From Chryseobacterium vrystaatense (GTDB taxonomy: Bacteria > Bacteroidota > Bacteroidia > Flavobacteriales > Weeksellaceae), in contig NZ_JPRI01000002.1 of assembly GCF_000737765.1 (NCBI RefSeq), positions 310,001 to 374,000 on the forward strand: a stretch of 64,000 nt of DNA, read 5' to 3'. The translations under genes were made by a program, and so were the position numbers. Below are positions 1 to 9,336 of the stretch, piece by piece. Numbering within the stretch: the stretch's first letter is position 1; the number at the start of each line of letters is the position of its first letter. Under the pieces are notes generated by a model. That model did no database searches. It saw only the letters and a list, made by a program, of their open reading frames with translations, and was not told the DNA's origin.

Positions 1-528
1 AATCGACTGCAGCTGTTTTCCGTTCTTACCATAGATTTCCAGTCTGTTATTCTGATGCTCATCATAATGAATCAAAAATAAAGATTGCGGTTTCATCTGA
101 TCAATCGTCTTTATATGATTTTTTGTTTCAATAGTTTGAGTTGCCAAACTAATCAGTTCTAATCGGTCACCACTCAAAAAGGCAAATTTTTCACTGCCCA
201 TAAAAAATGAAGTCCTGATTGATTTTCTTTCAAACTTTTGAGTCTTATCATGTACATTTTGTAAAATGTACATCGGCGATTTACTTTCATATTTCATCAA
301 CCAGCTTACCCATTCTCCATCTTCTGACATTTTCAGAAAATCCGGGACTTCGGCTTTTTCTGCCAATGCTTCCAATTTTTTCAGGTCATCATGTTGTCCG
401 TTGAATTGTAACGGCAACAACAGAAAAGTAAACACAATGAGGAGCCCTATTTTTCGAATCGTTTTCATCGTCTTATTATTTTCAGGTATGTCTTCCCTAT
501 TCTTCCAATTCTTCGAACTTCTGTTCAT
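1..528 (-). CDS. Prolyl-oligopeptidase-like secreted hydrolase, N-terminal part (runs off window)
   Basis: The frame is open from the left edge to an ATG at 528, three bases after the SusD stop, giving about 176 visible residues. A hydrophobic signal sequence (IGLLIVFTFLLLPLQ) is followed by a stretch typical of the blades of the S9 peptidase N-terminal beta-propeller (DGEWVSWLMKYE, MYILQNV, EKFAFLSGDRLELI). In Flavobacteriia such a secreted alpha/beta hydrolase often closes a SusC-SusD operon, where it would process peptides or esters gathered by the uptake complex. The catalytic domain lies outside the window, so the family call is an inference. An internal ATG at 468 would start closer to the signal peptide; I keep 528 because the frame is open and the gene is tightly spaced behind SusD. 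Confidence 0.6.
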   Translation of the reverse strand, partial: MNRSSKNWKNREDIPENNKTMKTIRKIGLLIVFTFLLLPLQFNGQHDDLKKLEALAEKAEVPDFLKMSEDGEWVSWLMKYESKSPMYILQNVHDKTQKFERKSIRTSFFMGSEKFAFLSGDRLELISLATQTIETKNHIKTIDQMKPQSLFLIHYDEHQNNRLEIYGKNGKQLQSI

Positions 529-530
529 TA

Positions 531-1916
531 TCAATATCCTGTATTTTGTGGATTAAGATTTGGATTGAGAAGCAGTTCTTTCTGCGGAAGCGGCCATTGG
601 GCATGGTAGTTTTTCCAATTAGGTTTTACCGGAATCAACTGGTCAAGCAGTCCCCATCTTTTCAGATCAAAAAAACGGATGCCGTGTTCCACAAAAAATT
701 CCCTGCGCTTTTCCTCTCTCAATTCTGTGGTTGCCGACGAAACGGATAATGAGGTGCTAAGAGCCGGTAATCCTGCCCGTTGGCGGGAACGGTTGATATA
801 CAAAACGGCTTCTCCTGCTTTATTTTGCTCGATCAGGCTCTCTGCCATCATGAAATTGACTTCATCCAAACGATAGATTATTGAATATTCATTAGGATTA
901 TTGACCGCAAGGTTTTTATATTTTGAAGAGCGGTAATTGATCTGCTGGTTAAAAGGAACTGCCGTTATATAATACTGTCTCCGCAAATCTCCCACAGAAA
1001 AGGTATTGATGAGATTCAAATTGAGGACAAACGATAAAGGTGCTCCCGTAAAGTTGTACAGTGATGCCTCTTTCGTAGCATCATTCGTATTTTTGGGCTT
1101 CAACTGCCAAATGATATGCGTGCCGCTTTTCTGAAATACTTTGGAAGGATCTGTTTGAAATGTATATTGTGATGATTGCAATATCGTACTGCAAAGCACT
1201 TCTGCTTCCGCCCATTTCTTCAACAGAATCTTCATTTTTGCCAATGCCATATATCCCGCAAATTTGTTGGGATAGATTCTTTCTGCATTTCTGTAAGCGG
1301 ATGGTAAAAGATTGACCGCCTCAGACAAATCGGTTTCCAGTTTTATGAGGAACTGATCTTTATTCATTCTCCCCAAGTGGCTATTTATAAAATAGTTCGT
1401 AGTTTCTGTGTAAGCTATTTCTCCAAAAATCTGATAGAGATTAAAGTAAATAATGGATCGAACCAATAATGCTTCACCTTTGATTCGGTCTTTGGATGCC
1501 TGACTTAACGATTTTGAATTCGTAACGCCTTCTATGATGCTGTTGGCAGCATAAATCTGCCCGTAAGCATTCGTCCAAGCCGTCGTTACTACGGTATTAG
1601 TAGCAACCTGCTGATTGTTAGCAATATCCAAAATACCGTTTGATCCTGATGTGTACACACAGGTCAGGTCGTCTGTATACGTTCCCATCAATGCACCCAT
1701 TCCATCAATACCTCCCGAAATAAGCGAGTTCGTCCAAAGTCCTGCATACAGTCCTGCCAATGCCGCTTCAGCGGTTTGCTCGTCTTCAAAAACGACTTCT
1801 GTCGGAAGCTGGTTATTGGGAAAATCAGTTTCTACGAATTTTTCACAGGAAATAACGGTAGTCAGTACGGCGGATATTATAGCTGCCACAATAGTATGTT
1901 CTATTCTTATTTTCAT
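531..1916 (-). CDS. RagB/SusD-family nutrient-uptake outer-membrane lipoprotein
   Basis: 461 residues. The N-terminus has a lipoprotein signal ending at Cys24 (TTVIS-C). It is followed by the family's usual opening (FVETDFPNNQL, AEAALAGLYAGLW) and the C-terminal signature ELREEKRREFFVEHGIRFFDLKRWG, seen in part here. SusD proteins sit on the cell surface as lids over a SusC TonB-dependent barrel and help capture oligosaccharides, peptides or other ligands. The gene lies 219 bp downstream of SusC on the same strand and 2 bp before the hydrolase gene, so the three form one operon. The gap from SusC contains a 17-nt palindrome. The substrate cannot be read from the sequence; the downstream peptidase-like gene hints at peptides. 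Confidence 0.93.
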   Translation of the reverse strand: MKIRIEHTIVAAIISAVLTTVISCEKFVETDFPNNQLPTEVVFEDEQTAEAALAGLYAGLWTNSLISGGIDGMGALMGTYTDDLTCVYTSGSNGILDIANNQQVATNTVVTTAWTNAYGQIYAANSIIEGVTNSKSLSQASKDRIKGEALLVRSIIYFNLYQIFGEIAYTETTNYFINSHLGRMNKDQFLIKLETDLSEAVNLLPSAYRNAERIYPNKFAGYMALAKMKILLKKWAEAEVLCSTILQSSQYTFQTDPSKVFQKSGTHIIWQLKPKNTNDATKEASLYNFTGAPLSFVLNLNLINTFSVGDLRRQYYITAVPFNQQINYRSSKYKNLAVNNPNEYSIIYRLDEVNFMMAESLIEQNKAGEAVLYINRSRQRAGLPALSTSLSVSSATTELREEKRREFFVEHGIRFFDLKRWGLLDQLIPVKPNWKNYHAQWPLPQKELLLNPNLNPQNTGY

Positions 1917-1959
1917 TTTTTCAATTTTTTAAAGATTTAATTTTTATTCAATGCTTAGA

Positions 1960-1976
1960 ATGTGAAAATTTCACAT
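1960..1976. promoter_or_regulatory. 17-nt palindrome in the SusC-SusD gap
   Basis: The sequence TGTGAAA-A-TTTCACA (1961-1975) is a perfect inverted repeat extended by one A/T pair on each side. It lies 44 bp upstream of the SusD start. It resembles a Crp half-site pair (TGTGA/TCACA), but with 5 rather than 6 spacer bases. It could be an operator or a small RNA hairpin. A second, shorter inverted repeat (AATGGA-aaaca-TCCATT) follows at about 1998-2014 in the same gap. Confidence 0.4.
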
Positions 1977-2135
1977 CATCTGATTTTCAATTTTCGCAAT
2001 GGAAAACATCCATTCATAAAGTCTCAAATTCTTTAAGGATAAGTCTTACATTAGCTAAAGATTTATTCTTAATTCTTATAAAAACTTTTTTTATAATATG
2101 GATTCAATTTTGAAATACTAAAAGCTTAACCCTTT

Positions 2136-5123
2136 TTAAAAAGTCAACTGAAAGCCCATTGAATAGGTCTTCAGTGGCGGTAAATATCCGGTCAGTACAA
2201 ATTCAGGATCGACACCGAAATATTTTGTAAAGGTCAAGAGGTTTTGTCCCTGCACATAAATCATTGCTTCTCTGATTCCGAATTTCTGAACGGGAATGCT
2301 GTAATTAAGCTGTACATTTTTCAGTCTGATGAATGATGCATCACCAATCGCAGCAGTAGAATTCTGGAATAAAACGTGTGAAGCATTCTTTTGAGCATTG
2401 GCTCCCGAACTGTACGGCATATACATTCCAGAAGGATTTGAAGGAGACCAAACATCCAAGACTTCCACAGGCTGATTGTTCATTGATCCCGGCACCAGCA
2501 TCTGACGGTTGTAATTCCAGTTTCTCTGCTTTACAAATTGCCAAAGAAATGATGCCGACCATTGTCCGTAACGGAAATTACTTGACCAGCCTCCGAAAAA
2601 TCTCACGCCTATTCTTTCAATCACTTTATTGTCATTGGGAGAATTAATCTTTCCGTCTCCGTCAAAGTCGGTAAATTGGTATAAACCGGTGGAAGGATTT
2701 ACCCCTTCAAACTGATAGACTTTGACGAGTGACATCGGATATCCTAAAACATATTGATTGGCATACGTTGATCCTTCCAGATTCGGAAACTCCAATAATT
2801 TACTCTGTGGTACAGAAAGATTGAATGACGTGTCGTATTTAAACTTGCTTTGTCTCAAAACCTGCATTGATGCCTCAAACTCCCAACCTGTATTCTGAAC
2901 CTTTGCAGGAAGATTGGACTGTATCGTAGCAAATCCTGTCGTAGCAGGCAGTGGAATACCCACCAATTGATTGGATGATGTATTGTTGTAATATGCTGCT
3001 GAAAAATTAATTCTGCTTTTCAGAAATGATAATTCCAGTGCTATTTCTTTCTTTAATGTTTTCTCCCAGCTGAAATTGGGATTATAAAGTCTTGAAGGAT
3101 TCAGAGCTGTGATGTTGTTGTAGATGTTGGATGAGATTGTATAGGTATTGAGATACTGATAATCTCCGATCCTGTCATTTCCGGAAGTTCCGACACTTCC
3201 TCTGATTTTCGCAAAGCTCAGCCATCGAACATTTTTCATCCAGCTTTCTTCTGAAATAAGCCATGCTGCACCTACCGCTCCAAAGTTTCCGAAACGATTG
3301 TCGGGACCAAAACGGCTTGAACCGTCCCGTCTTCCGGTAAGGTTGACAATGTATCTTTTCATGAATTGATAATTGATTCTTGCAAACGCAGCATTGTAGT
3401 AATACTGATTTCTGACCTGGTCGCTGATGACTTTTGTTTTAGCTGCTCCCAAATTCTGAATCAAGGCATTGCTCTCAAAGCCATAGCCCTGTATAGAACC
3501 CTGATTGGTTTCAGACTGCTGTAAGGTTGTTCCCAACAACATTTCGAGGCTGTGGTTTCCCCAGCTTTGATTGGCAACCAATTGCGGTTCCAGAATATAA
3601 GAGAATGTGGAAGAATTGTTTTTAAAAGATGTGGAATTGGCACTCGTCAATCCTGATGAGGGATTGTACATCGTGTGGGGCTTCAATGAAAACTCTTCAA
3701 AATTCTGATACGTTAAACCTCCGTTGAATTTTAGTGTAATGAACGGAAATAAGCGGTACGAAATCTGCGCTCCACTGTTTAAAAAATTGCTAGAATTGAG
3801 ATATTCGCTTTTGAAAACACCCAGAGGATTCGTAAACGTATTGTTCTCCCAATTCAATGAACCATCCTGATTGTAGAGTGCTGGAGCATTCGGACTAAGA
3901 GTTAAACTTCTCTTTGTTAAATCATCATTCAGGACATTGTTACTTTGAAACGAAAAGGTATTGCTGAGATTGACTTCCAGTTTTTTATCAGGTGTTCTGT
4001 AACTGAAATTCCCTGTTAGATTATTAGTTTTGTATCTGAAATCTGCAGGAAATACCGTTGTCTGTTCGTTATGTCCGTAGCTGATTAAGTAGGAGGTGTT
4101 TTCAGAACCTCCGCTTAAAGAAAGCTGGACTACAGACGCATCTGCCGTATTACCAATGAGTTCTTTTTGCCAGTCGGTGTTTCGGGTCTGATCCCACACA
4201 CCGTTGAAATCATACGCTGCCGCAGGAATTGTGGAGATGCCGTCATTCTGAAATGCTTCTTTTCTGATCTTAATATACTCATCAGTGTTCAGCAGCTTCA
4301 ATCGGTTGGCTACCGTACTGAGAGAATAAGAGGTATTAATCTTGAAATCGGTTCTTCCTTTTCTTCCTTTTTTGGTCGTCACAATGATGACTCCGTTGGC
4401 ACCTCGTGATCCGTAGATTGCCGTGGCATCGGCATCTTTCAATACCTCGAAGCTTTCTATATCATTGGGATTGATGGAATTTAGAGGATTTATGGTAGCG
4501 TATGGTAAAATTGCAGCACTGTACAACGAGGGAGTTTCTGAAAGAATTGGAACACCATCAATAATATACAATGGTTCATTTCCTTCTCTTCGGATGCTGT
4601 TCTTCCCTCTGATCTGAATATCAAATCCTCCGCCCGGAACTCCTGAATTTTGGGTAATGCTCACGCCCGACATTCTACCCTGTGCAGCGGAAAGCACATT
4701 GATAACAGGTTGGTTTTCGATGTCTTTTGAAGAGACTTTGGCAATGCTTCCTGTTCTTTCTTTGTCTTTGACTTTATAATACCCTGCGTTGAGAACGACT
4801 TCCTCTATCTCTTTTTCTTTACCTAATGAGATATTGACGTTTATCCTACTGCCTAAAGTGATTTTTCGTTCGGGATAGTCCGGATGGCGGTAAATAATTA
4901 CGGGGTTCTCTCCCGATACCTGAACACGGTAAACGCCTGCTGCATTGGTCACAGCCACTTCTTCACTACCCTCCTGGAATACGGAAACTCCTTTGACTGG
5001 CTGGTTATTTTCCGAGACAGTGCCTGTAATGGTGCGCATCTGCCCTATTGCTACGCCGGAGACGAGCAAGGTGAAGCCAAAAGCCAATTGAAGATGACTT
5101 AGGCTGCAAAAGTTTTTTTTCAT
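2136..5123 (-). CDS. SusC/RagA-family TonB-linked outer-membrane transporter
   Basis: 995 residues. A signal peptide (about residues 1-28, ending VAIGQ) leads into a carboxypeptidase-regulatory-like domain (TITGTVSENNQPVKGVSV). The TonB-dependent plug domain has the SusC signature (PLYIIDGVPI near the plug, then NPNDIESFEVLKDADATAIYG and GANGVIIVTTKKG), and a long beta-barrel ends in an aromatic-terminated strand (GFQLTF). SusC proteins import ligands delivered by SusD across the outer membrane with energy from TonB-ExbB-ExbD. This is the first gene of the SusC-SusD-hydrolase operon. There is no anti-sigma or ECF sigma gene beside it, so regulation probably comes from the non-coding DNA upstream. 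The ligand is unknown. Confidence 0.95.
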   Translation of the reverse strand: MKKNFCSLSHLQLAFGFTLLVSGVAIGQMRTITGTVSENNQPVKGVSVFQEGSEEVAVTNAAGVYRVQVSGENPVIIYRHPDYPERKITLGSRINVNISLGKEKEIEEVVLNAGYYKVKDKERTGSIAKVSSKDIENQPVINVLSAAQGRMSGVSITQNSGVPGGGFDIQIRGKNSIRREGNEPLYIIDGVPILSETPSLYSAAILPYATINPLNSINPNDIESFEVLKDADATAIYGSRGANGVIIVTTKKGRKGRTDFKINTSYSLSTVANRLKLLNTDEYIKIRKEAFQNDGISTIPAAAYDFNGVWDQTRNTDWQKELIGNTADASVVQLSLSGGSENTSYLISYGHNEQTTVFPADFRYKTNNLTGNFSYRTPDKKLEVNLSNTFSFQSNNVLNDDLTKRSLTLSPNAPALYNQDGSLNWENNTFTNPLGVFKSEYLNSSNFLNSGAQISYRLFPFITLKFNGGLTYQNFEEFSLKPHTMYNPSSGLTSANSTSFKNNSSTFSYILEPQLVANQSWGNHSLEMLLGTTLQQSETNQGSIQGYGFESNALIQNLGAAKTKVISDQVRNQYYYNAAFARINYQFMKRYIVNLTGRRDGSSRFGPDNRFGNFGAVGAAWLISEESWMKNVRWLSFAKIRGSVGTSGNDRIGDYQYLNTYTISSNIYNNITALNPSRLYNPNFSWEKTLKKEIALELSFLKSRINFSAAYYNNTSSNQLVGIPLPATTGFATIQSNLPAKVQNTGWEFEASMQVLRQSKFKYDTSFNLSVPQSKLLEFPNLEGSTYANQYVLGYPMSLVKVYQFEGVNPSTGLYQFTDFDGDGKINSPNDNKVIERIGVRFFGGWSSNFRYGQWSASFLWQFVKQRNWNYNRQMLVPGSMNNQPVEVLDVWSPSNPSGMYMPYSSGANAQKNASHVLFQNSTAAIGDASFIRLKNVQLNYSIPVQKFGIREAMIYVQGQNLLTFTKYFGVDPEFVLTGYLPPLKTYSMGFQLTF

Positions 5124-5261
5124 ACTTTTGAATAGGTTTAATTCGTTAGACTTTGCTCTTTCCTACGCTAGCGGTCAACTTTTGTGGAAAGGGCTTTTGT
5201 TTTTCTATGGTTACATTCTACTTTCTGTTTCTTGAATATGTTTTCAGCGTATCTACTTGAT

Positions 5262-5316
5262 GATGCTTGGGAGGAAGCTTCAGTAAGGACATATCAAAAC
5301 CTCCTTCCCAAGCACA
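5262..5316. repeat. Inverted repeat upstream of SusC (leader hairpin or element end)
   Basis: The left arm GATGCTTGGGAGG (5262-5274) pairs with the right arm CCTTCCCAAGCA followed by CATC (to 5316), with one bulge. The loop is about 26 nt. It lies about 140-190 bp upstream of the SusC start and could be an RNA leader structure for the uptake operon or a degraded mobile-element end. No transposase is present. Confidence 0.45.
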
Positions 5317-5792
5317 TCTTGAAATAATATGAATGAAATTGTGTCCCGTGTAAGCTGTAAAGCCGCAATGAGTTTACTCATTGTAAAGTGTCATTTCTAA
5401 TAAGAAAACATTCTATTGAAATCTAAAAACAGCCGTAACCATCTGCATTATTCAGACCGTTGAATTTTTTTGTCTTCAGTATTAAATTCCCTTCGTTCTG
5501 AAAATAATTTGGAATATCAAAAGAAAGCGAGTACTTTTAATGTGCGAGATTAAATTGTAGTCTGGCTTTCCTTTTACTTTTAAAGGAATTTCGGAGTTTG
5601 TCGATAATAGCCAGGTAATACCAATCCAGCATTTTGCAAGCAAAACTGGCATAAAGCCGTATTTTTTTTCTGTTATGCTGGCGGACTACTCCGGTGGGCA
5701 AATTAGAAGAATGGTTGAAAATGTCGTCCTCATAAATATTATTTTTATATATGGAACGATGCTTTTAGATATGAGAATTATACGCAAAAATA

Positions 5793-5899
5793 GCATGCGG
5801 CGGTCTCACACTCTAGAATCAGGGCGACCAACCCACTTTAAACCGAAGATTAAAGTTTCCACCTAAAGTATACGTGAGAACCGCTCGCATGCCGTATAC
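5793..5899. other. Compact structured element with two competing helices
   Basis: GCATGCG-GCGGT-CTCAC (5793-5809) pairs along its whole length with GTGAG-a-ACCGC-t-CGCATGC (5874-5892), with two single-base bulges. The enclosed segment holds a second hairpin (ACTTTAA/TTAAAGT, about 5835-5857). In addition GTATACG (5868-5874) is the exact inverted repeat of CGTATAC (5893-5899), a pairing that would compete with the outer helix. Such a layout suggests a small structured RNA, a switch-like leader, or a palindromic mobile element. It lies about 180 bp upstream of the XRE gene. I do not recognise a family. Confidence 0.5.
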
Positions 5900-6081
5900 A
5901 AAAGTAAGAAACTTTTAGACATGGAGCGATTTCACGAGGTTCTCGATGGAAAATTGGTCTTTTTGATTCGAGATACATCGTTCATTTTACCTTGTTGAAG
6001 GTTAATGATTTATTCGCTAAAGCAAAAATAATAAATATTTATTTAACACCCAACATATTGGGTTATTTTTTTTAAAAATAT

Positions 6082-6426
6082 ATGGAACAAATTACTTATT
6101 TAGAAACAACACAATTCGATTTGGATTTTATTAATCACGTAAGAAACATTCGCAAAGCAAAAAAACTAAGCAAAGATCAGCTTAGCCTAAAAATGGGTTT
6201 GGCCAAAAGTTTTGTTAGTAATGTGGAGTCATTAACACAGCGACATAAATATTCTACTCGTCATATAACATTACTTTGTAAAGCCTTTGATTTTAAAAAT
6301 ATTTCAGATTTAATGAATTTTCCTACTCCTAAGAATGATAAAATTAAAGTTACAATTAGACAGAAGATGAATGATACAAATACAAAAGTGGTTAGTAGTG
6401 AGGTAGTAAAAATCGAAGTTATTTAA
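6082..6426 (+). CDS. XRE-family helix-turn-helix transcriptional regulator
   Basis: 114 residues. Residues about 15-70 form a Cro/C1-type HTH: INHVRNIRKAKKLSKDQLSL, then MGLAKSFVSNVES, where the S-F-V-S-N-V-E core is the recognition helix of the family. The C-terminal 40 residues are basic and unrecognised. It opens a run of four rightward accessory genes (HNH-type, caspase-like, HEPN-like), and a controller of this kind is common at the head of defence or toxin modules. Whether it represses its neighbours is an inference. Confidence 0.85.
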   Translation: MEQITYLETTQFDLDFINHVRNIRKAKKLSKDQLSLKMGLAKSFVSNVESLTQRHKYSTRHITLLCKAFDFKNISDLMNFPTPKNDKIKVTIRQKMNDTNTKVVSSEVVKIEVI

Positions 6427-6454
6427 AGTTAATGAAAAATAATACGGATAACTA

Positions 6455-7515
6455 ATGAACATATATACATACTCTGGAAATATTGAGCATCTAAAAGCTT
6501 TTGATAAGGATTATCAATTAAAAAGTATGTATACTCCTCCAATAAATAATCAAAGGCGTCCTCTAAAAAAAATATCAGAAAGAATCTGTCGCTTCTGTGG
6601 TAAAAAGTCCGATGCAACAACCTTTAAAAGCAAGCCTCACATTATTTCAAGATTATTTGGAAATAATTCTGGGGTGTCAGATTACGAATGTGATAAGTGT
6701 AACAATCATTTCTCAGGTTTCGAAAGTGATATGGCAAATTTTTTAGGTTTGAATAGAAGTGTTAATGCCTTAGGAGCACAAACTCCTCCAACATTTAAAT
6801 CATACGATGGTAATATTGTAGCTAAAAAAAATAGTTTTAATGGTTTTCATGGCATTGATATAGAATCAAATAAACAAGGGGTAATTAAAAAAAATTAGAT
6901 GGAGGTATTATAGAATTTAACGTTATACATAATCCTTATATACCGATTAACATTTTTAAATGTTTACTGAAAATTGCCTTGACTGTAATTCCTGATGTTG
7001 AAGTAGACAACTATAAATTCTGTTTTGATTTTCTGATGAGAAATAACAATGAGGCTTATTTTGTACAGCATGCCAAACAGATTCATAGGGGGGCATCTGG
7101 TTTTAATGTAAAATTTCCCTATGTATTAATTTTCAAAAAAAGAAATTTAGAAAGTAAATTGCCTTCTCACTGGATTAAACTTTATTACCAAGATTCGTAC
7201 ATTCAGTTTTACATACCTTGCCATAAAGAAGATGAAGTTTTACTTCAGGGTGAAGAATTAATTTATTCACTTTGCCCACCATTAATTTTCGCTGAAACAC
7301 AGCCACAAGGAATTGCAAAGTATTATGAAAAGTTAGATCTATCTTCAAATGTTATGACTAAGGGAAAGACTTCAAAACTCAATTTAACTTTTGATGAAAA
7401 TCTTTCAAGGGAAGGGAGTAACAACAATCAGGAAACACACAATTCTGATAATTTTAATTCAGATGAAATTATAAAAGTTTTTCTTACCAAAAATTCAGGT
7501 TTATTAGAAGAATAA
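6455..7515 (+). pseudogene. HNH-type zinc-binding protein split by a frameshift in an A8 run
   Basis: Two frames together make one protein of about 353 residues. The first (6455-6898, 147 codons) carries a treble-clef HNH pattern: Cys45-x2-Cys48, His62 in KPHIISRLFGN, then Cys79-x2-Cys82-Asn83, followed by FSGFESDMANFLG. This layout is known from HNH endonuclease-like proteins of accessory regions. It stops just after a run of eight A (6887-6894). The -1 frame is open from 6889 and continues without a stop to 7515 (LDGGIIEFNVIHNPYIPI, then VIPDVEVDNYKFCF). One missing A would explain the break. It is therefore a recent frameshift, a sequencing error, or -1 slippage on the A run. Function is not established; a nuclease role is inferred from the fold. 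Confidence 0.7.
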
Positions 7516-7826
7516 GACCGGCTCATATTATTACTGTGTGTTACCTTGCATATTAGTAAAACACAATTCTTTTATTTTGCCAAATTTAAATATTCTGGTT
7601 GCGTTATTGTCGCGACAAACTTTTTTCATATTGAGAGGAAACCGTAATTTTCTAACAATATCTTTTGTATATTGAGGTCTAAAGTGATGGAGAATATCAA
7701 TATCGAAAAACACAAGTTGATTGTTTAAAGGTTATCCTTTTAGGTAATCAGAATAGCTTGCAAAATTCTAATTTTCTACATTTTATCAACGAATATTTTA
7801 AAAACATCCAAAATCGACTTAGATAT

Positions 7827-9239
7827 ATGAAAACATTAGCAATTATAATTGGCAATAACAACTACTTTAAAGGAAATGAATTAACTAACGGAGAAAATGA
7901 TGCAAATCAAATTGCTGGAATCTTTAAAGATTACAATTATGAGGTAAAATTATATCTAAATATCGATCAAAAAAACATAGTTGAAATTTTACAAGAATAT
8001 AGCGACTTACTAAAAGATTTTGATGCATCTATTTTTTATTTTGCAGGTCACGGATTCGAAGTAGATGGAGAGAATTTTTTGGCGAGTATCGATTCGCAAA
8101 TTCCTCCTGAAAATAAATATGTGGCAAAACAAAATTGTATTACTTTAAATGATTTATTTGACATATACAGGCAAAATCCTACTAAATTAAACATAGTGAT
8201 ATTAGATGCTTGCAGAAGATCATTTGGTCGCGGGACTGCACTTGGATTTAGTCCAATTATAGCTCCTAAAGGATCACTAATAGCATTTTCAACATCTCCA
8301 AATGAAGGTGCTTTAGATGTCGGATATGAGAATAATAGTATTTATACGGGCTCACTAATAAAGCACCTCTCGTCCGAAAGGATAGCTGTCGAAGATCTAT
8401 TTAAATCTGTAAGAAAGACAGTTTTTGCATTGTCAGGAGGAAGACAAACAACTTGGGAACACACCTCATTAATTGGTGATTTTTACTTTTACAAACATCA
8501 AAAGCTAAATATTTTAAGCCTACCTTATAATCCGAATGTTTTGAAAGATGAAAATTATTATGAAGATTCAGAATTTTACAAAAAAATTAAAGAACTAAAG
8601 ACCTACAATTGGTACAAACAAAATCCTGCAATTGATTATTTAATAACAATACCAGTAAGTCAATTAGATAAGGACCAAATGTTCATTTTAGGAAGAAATT
8701 TATTACAATGCGCTATTGGTGGGGCAAATTCCGCTATGACATTTTTTGAAAATCTTAATAGGTCACTACTAGATTTTCAAATAAACTCCGAGAATCATAT
8801 TCTAAATGGAATTCTATTTGAAATGTATTACGACAGCAAAGGTGAATTCAGATTTAATAATTTTAAAGGAAATTATAGAGAAGAAATTTTTAAATTAAGA
8901 GATAATCCAGCATTCAATCAATCATTCGATTTCATAAATGGTATTTTAATTCAACAGGATTACTCTGTATTATTTTTACCAAATTCGCAGACAATAAATA
9001 TTGAAATTAAATGCAGCCAAAAAACAACAAACGATGGTTTTGGAGATAGAATAGTCCAGGTGATCGAATCAATAATCTTTAACGGAAATGATATTAAAAA
9101 AGAAATATCGAAGTATTATATTGATGGGTATAATGAAAATGGATTAAAGACAGTCCTAGCCAAATATCTTAATGCGCCAGTTGAATCGATAAGAATTAAT
9201 TCGAATTTTGAACTTAGATACATTAGATTTATTATATAA
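7827..9239 (+). CDS. Caspase-family (C14) cysteine peptidase with unknown C-terminal domain
   Basis: 470 residues from the ATG at 7827; an upstream TTG at 7758 would add 23 residues but no family residues. The N-terminal 240 residues are a caspase/metacaspase p20-like fold: LAIIIGNNNYF opens the first strand, the catalytic His is His75 in YFAGHGFEVDG and the catalytic Cys is Cys129 in VILDACRRSFGRG, followed by IAFSTSPNEGALD and YTGSLIKHL. The remaining 230 residues match nothing I know and would be the sensor or effector-linked part. No signal peptide, so it acts in the cytoplasm. Bacterial caspase-like peptidases commonly serve as abortive-infection effectors. The downstream HEPN-like gene begins 97 bp later on the same strand. 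Confidence 0.85.
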   Translation: MKTLAIIIGNNNYFKGNELTNGENDANQIAGIFKDYNYEVKLYLNIDQKNIVEILQEYSDLLKDFDASIFYFAGHGFEVDGENFLASIDSQIPPENKYVAKQNCITLNDLFDIYRQNPTKLNIVILDACRRSFGRGTALGFSPIIAPKGSLIAFSTSPNEGALDVGYENNSIYTGSLIKHLSSERIAVEDLFKSVRKTVFALSGGRQTTWEHTSLIGDFYFYKHQKLNILSLPYNPNVLKDENYYEDSEFYKKIKELKTYNWYKQNPAIDYLITIPVSQLDKDQMFILGRNLLQCAIGGANSAMTFFENLNRSLLDFQINSENHILNGILFEMYYDSKGEFRFNNFKGNYREEIFKLRDNPAFNQSFDFINGILIQQDYSVLFLPNSQTINIEIKCSQKTTNDGFGDRIVQVIESIIFNGNDIKKEISKYYIDGYNENGLKTVLAKYLNAPVESIRINSNFELRYIRFII

Positions 9240-9336
9240 AAAACACATTAAAATAGTTTAAAATTATTTTATCTAAATCATTGAAGATGCTTAAAGCCGG
9301 AAAATGAAAACCCAACTACCTGCATAAAAATAGAAT

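Larger units (their letters stand above)
5124..6081. other. 958-bp non-coding stretch with several inverted repeats
   Basis: I find no convincing gene here. The longest frame (63 codons at 5675-5866) has no recognisable domain and overlaps a strong inverted repeat. Visible structure comprises a long hairpin at 5262-5316, a perfect 8-bp hairpin (CAATGAGT-tt-ACTCATTG) at 5366-5383, a small CCTTT/AAAGG hairpin near 5570-5590, and the 17-bp imperfect helix at 5793-5892. The left part must contain the SusC promoter and leader. The right part is the edge of the accessory region and contains the promoter of the XRE regulator gene at 6082. Confidence 0.6.

Noticed and set aside
5675-5866. 63-codon ORF upstream of the XRE gene
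   Set aside because: It runs into the inverted repeat at 5793 and has no recognisable domain or start signal.
5793-5899. Group II intron domain or retron ncRNA
   Set aside because: No domain V pattern and no reverse transcriptase anywhere in the window.
7758-7826. TTG start that lengthens the caspase-like protein by 23 residues
   Set aside because: The ATG at 7827 begins the first beta-strand of the fold, and the extension has no family match.
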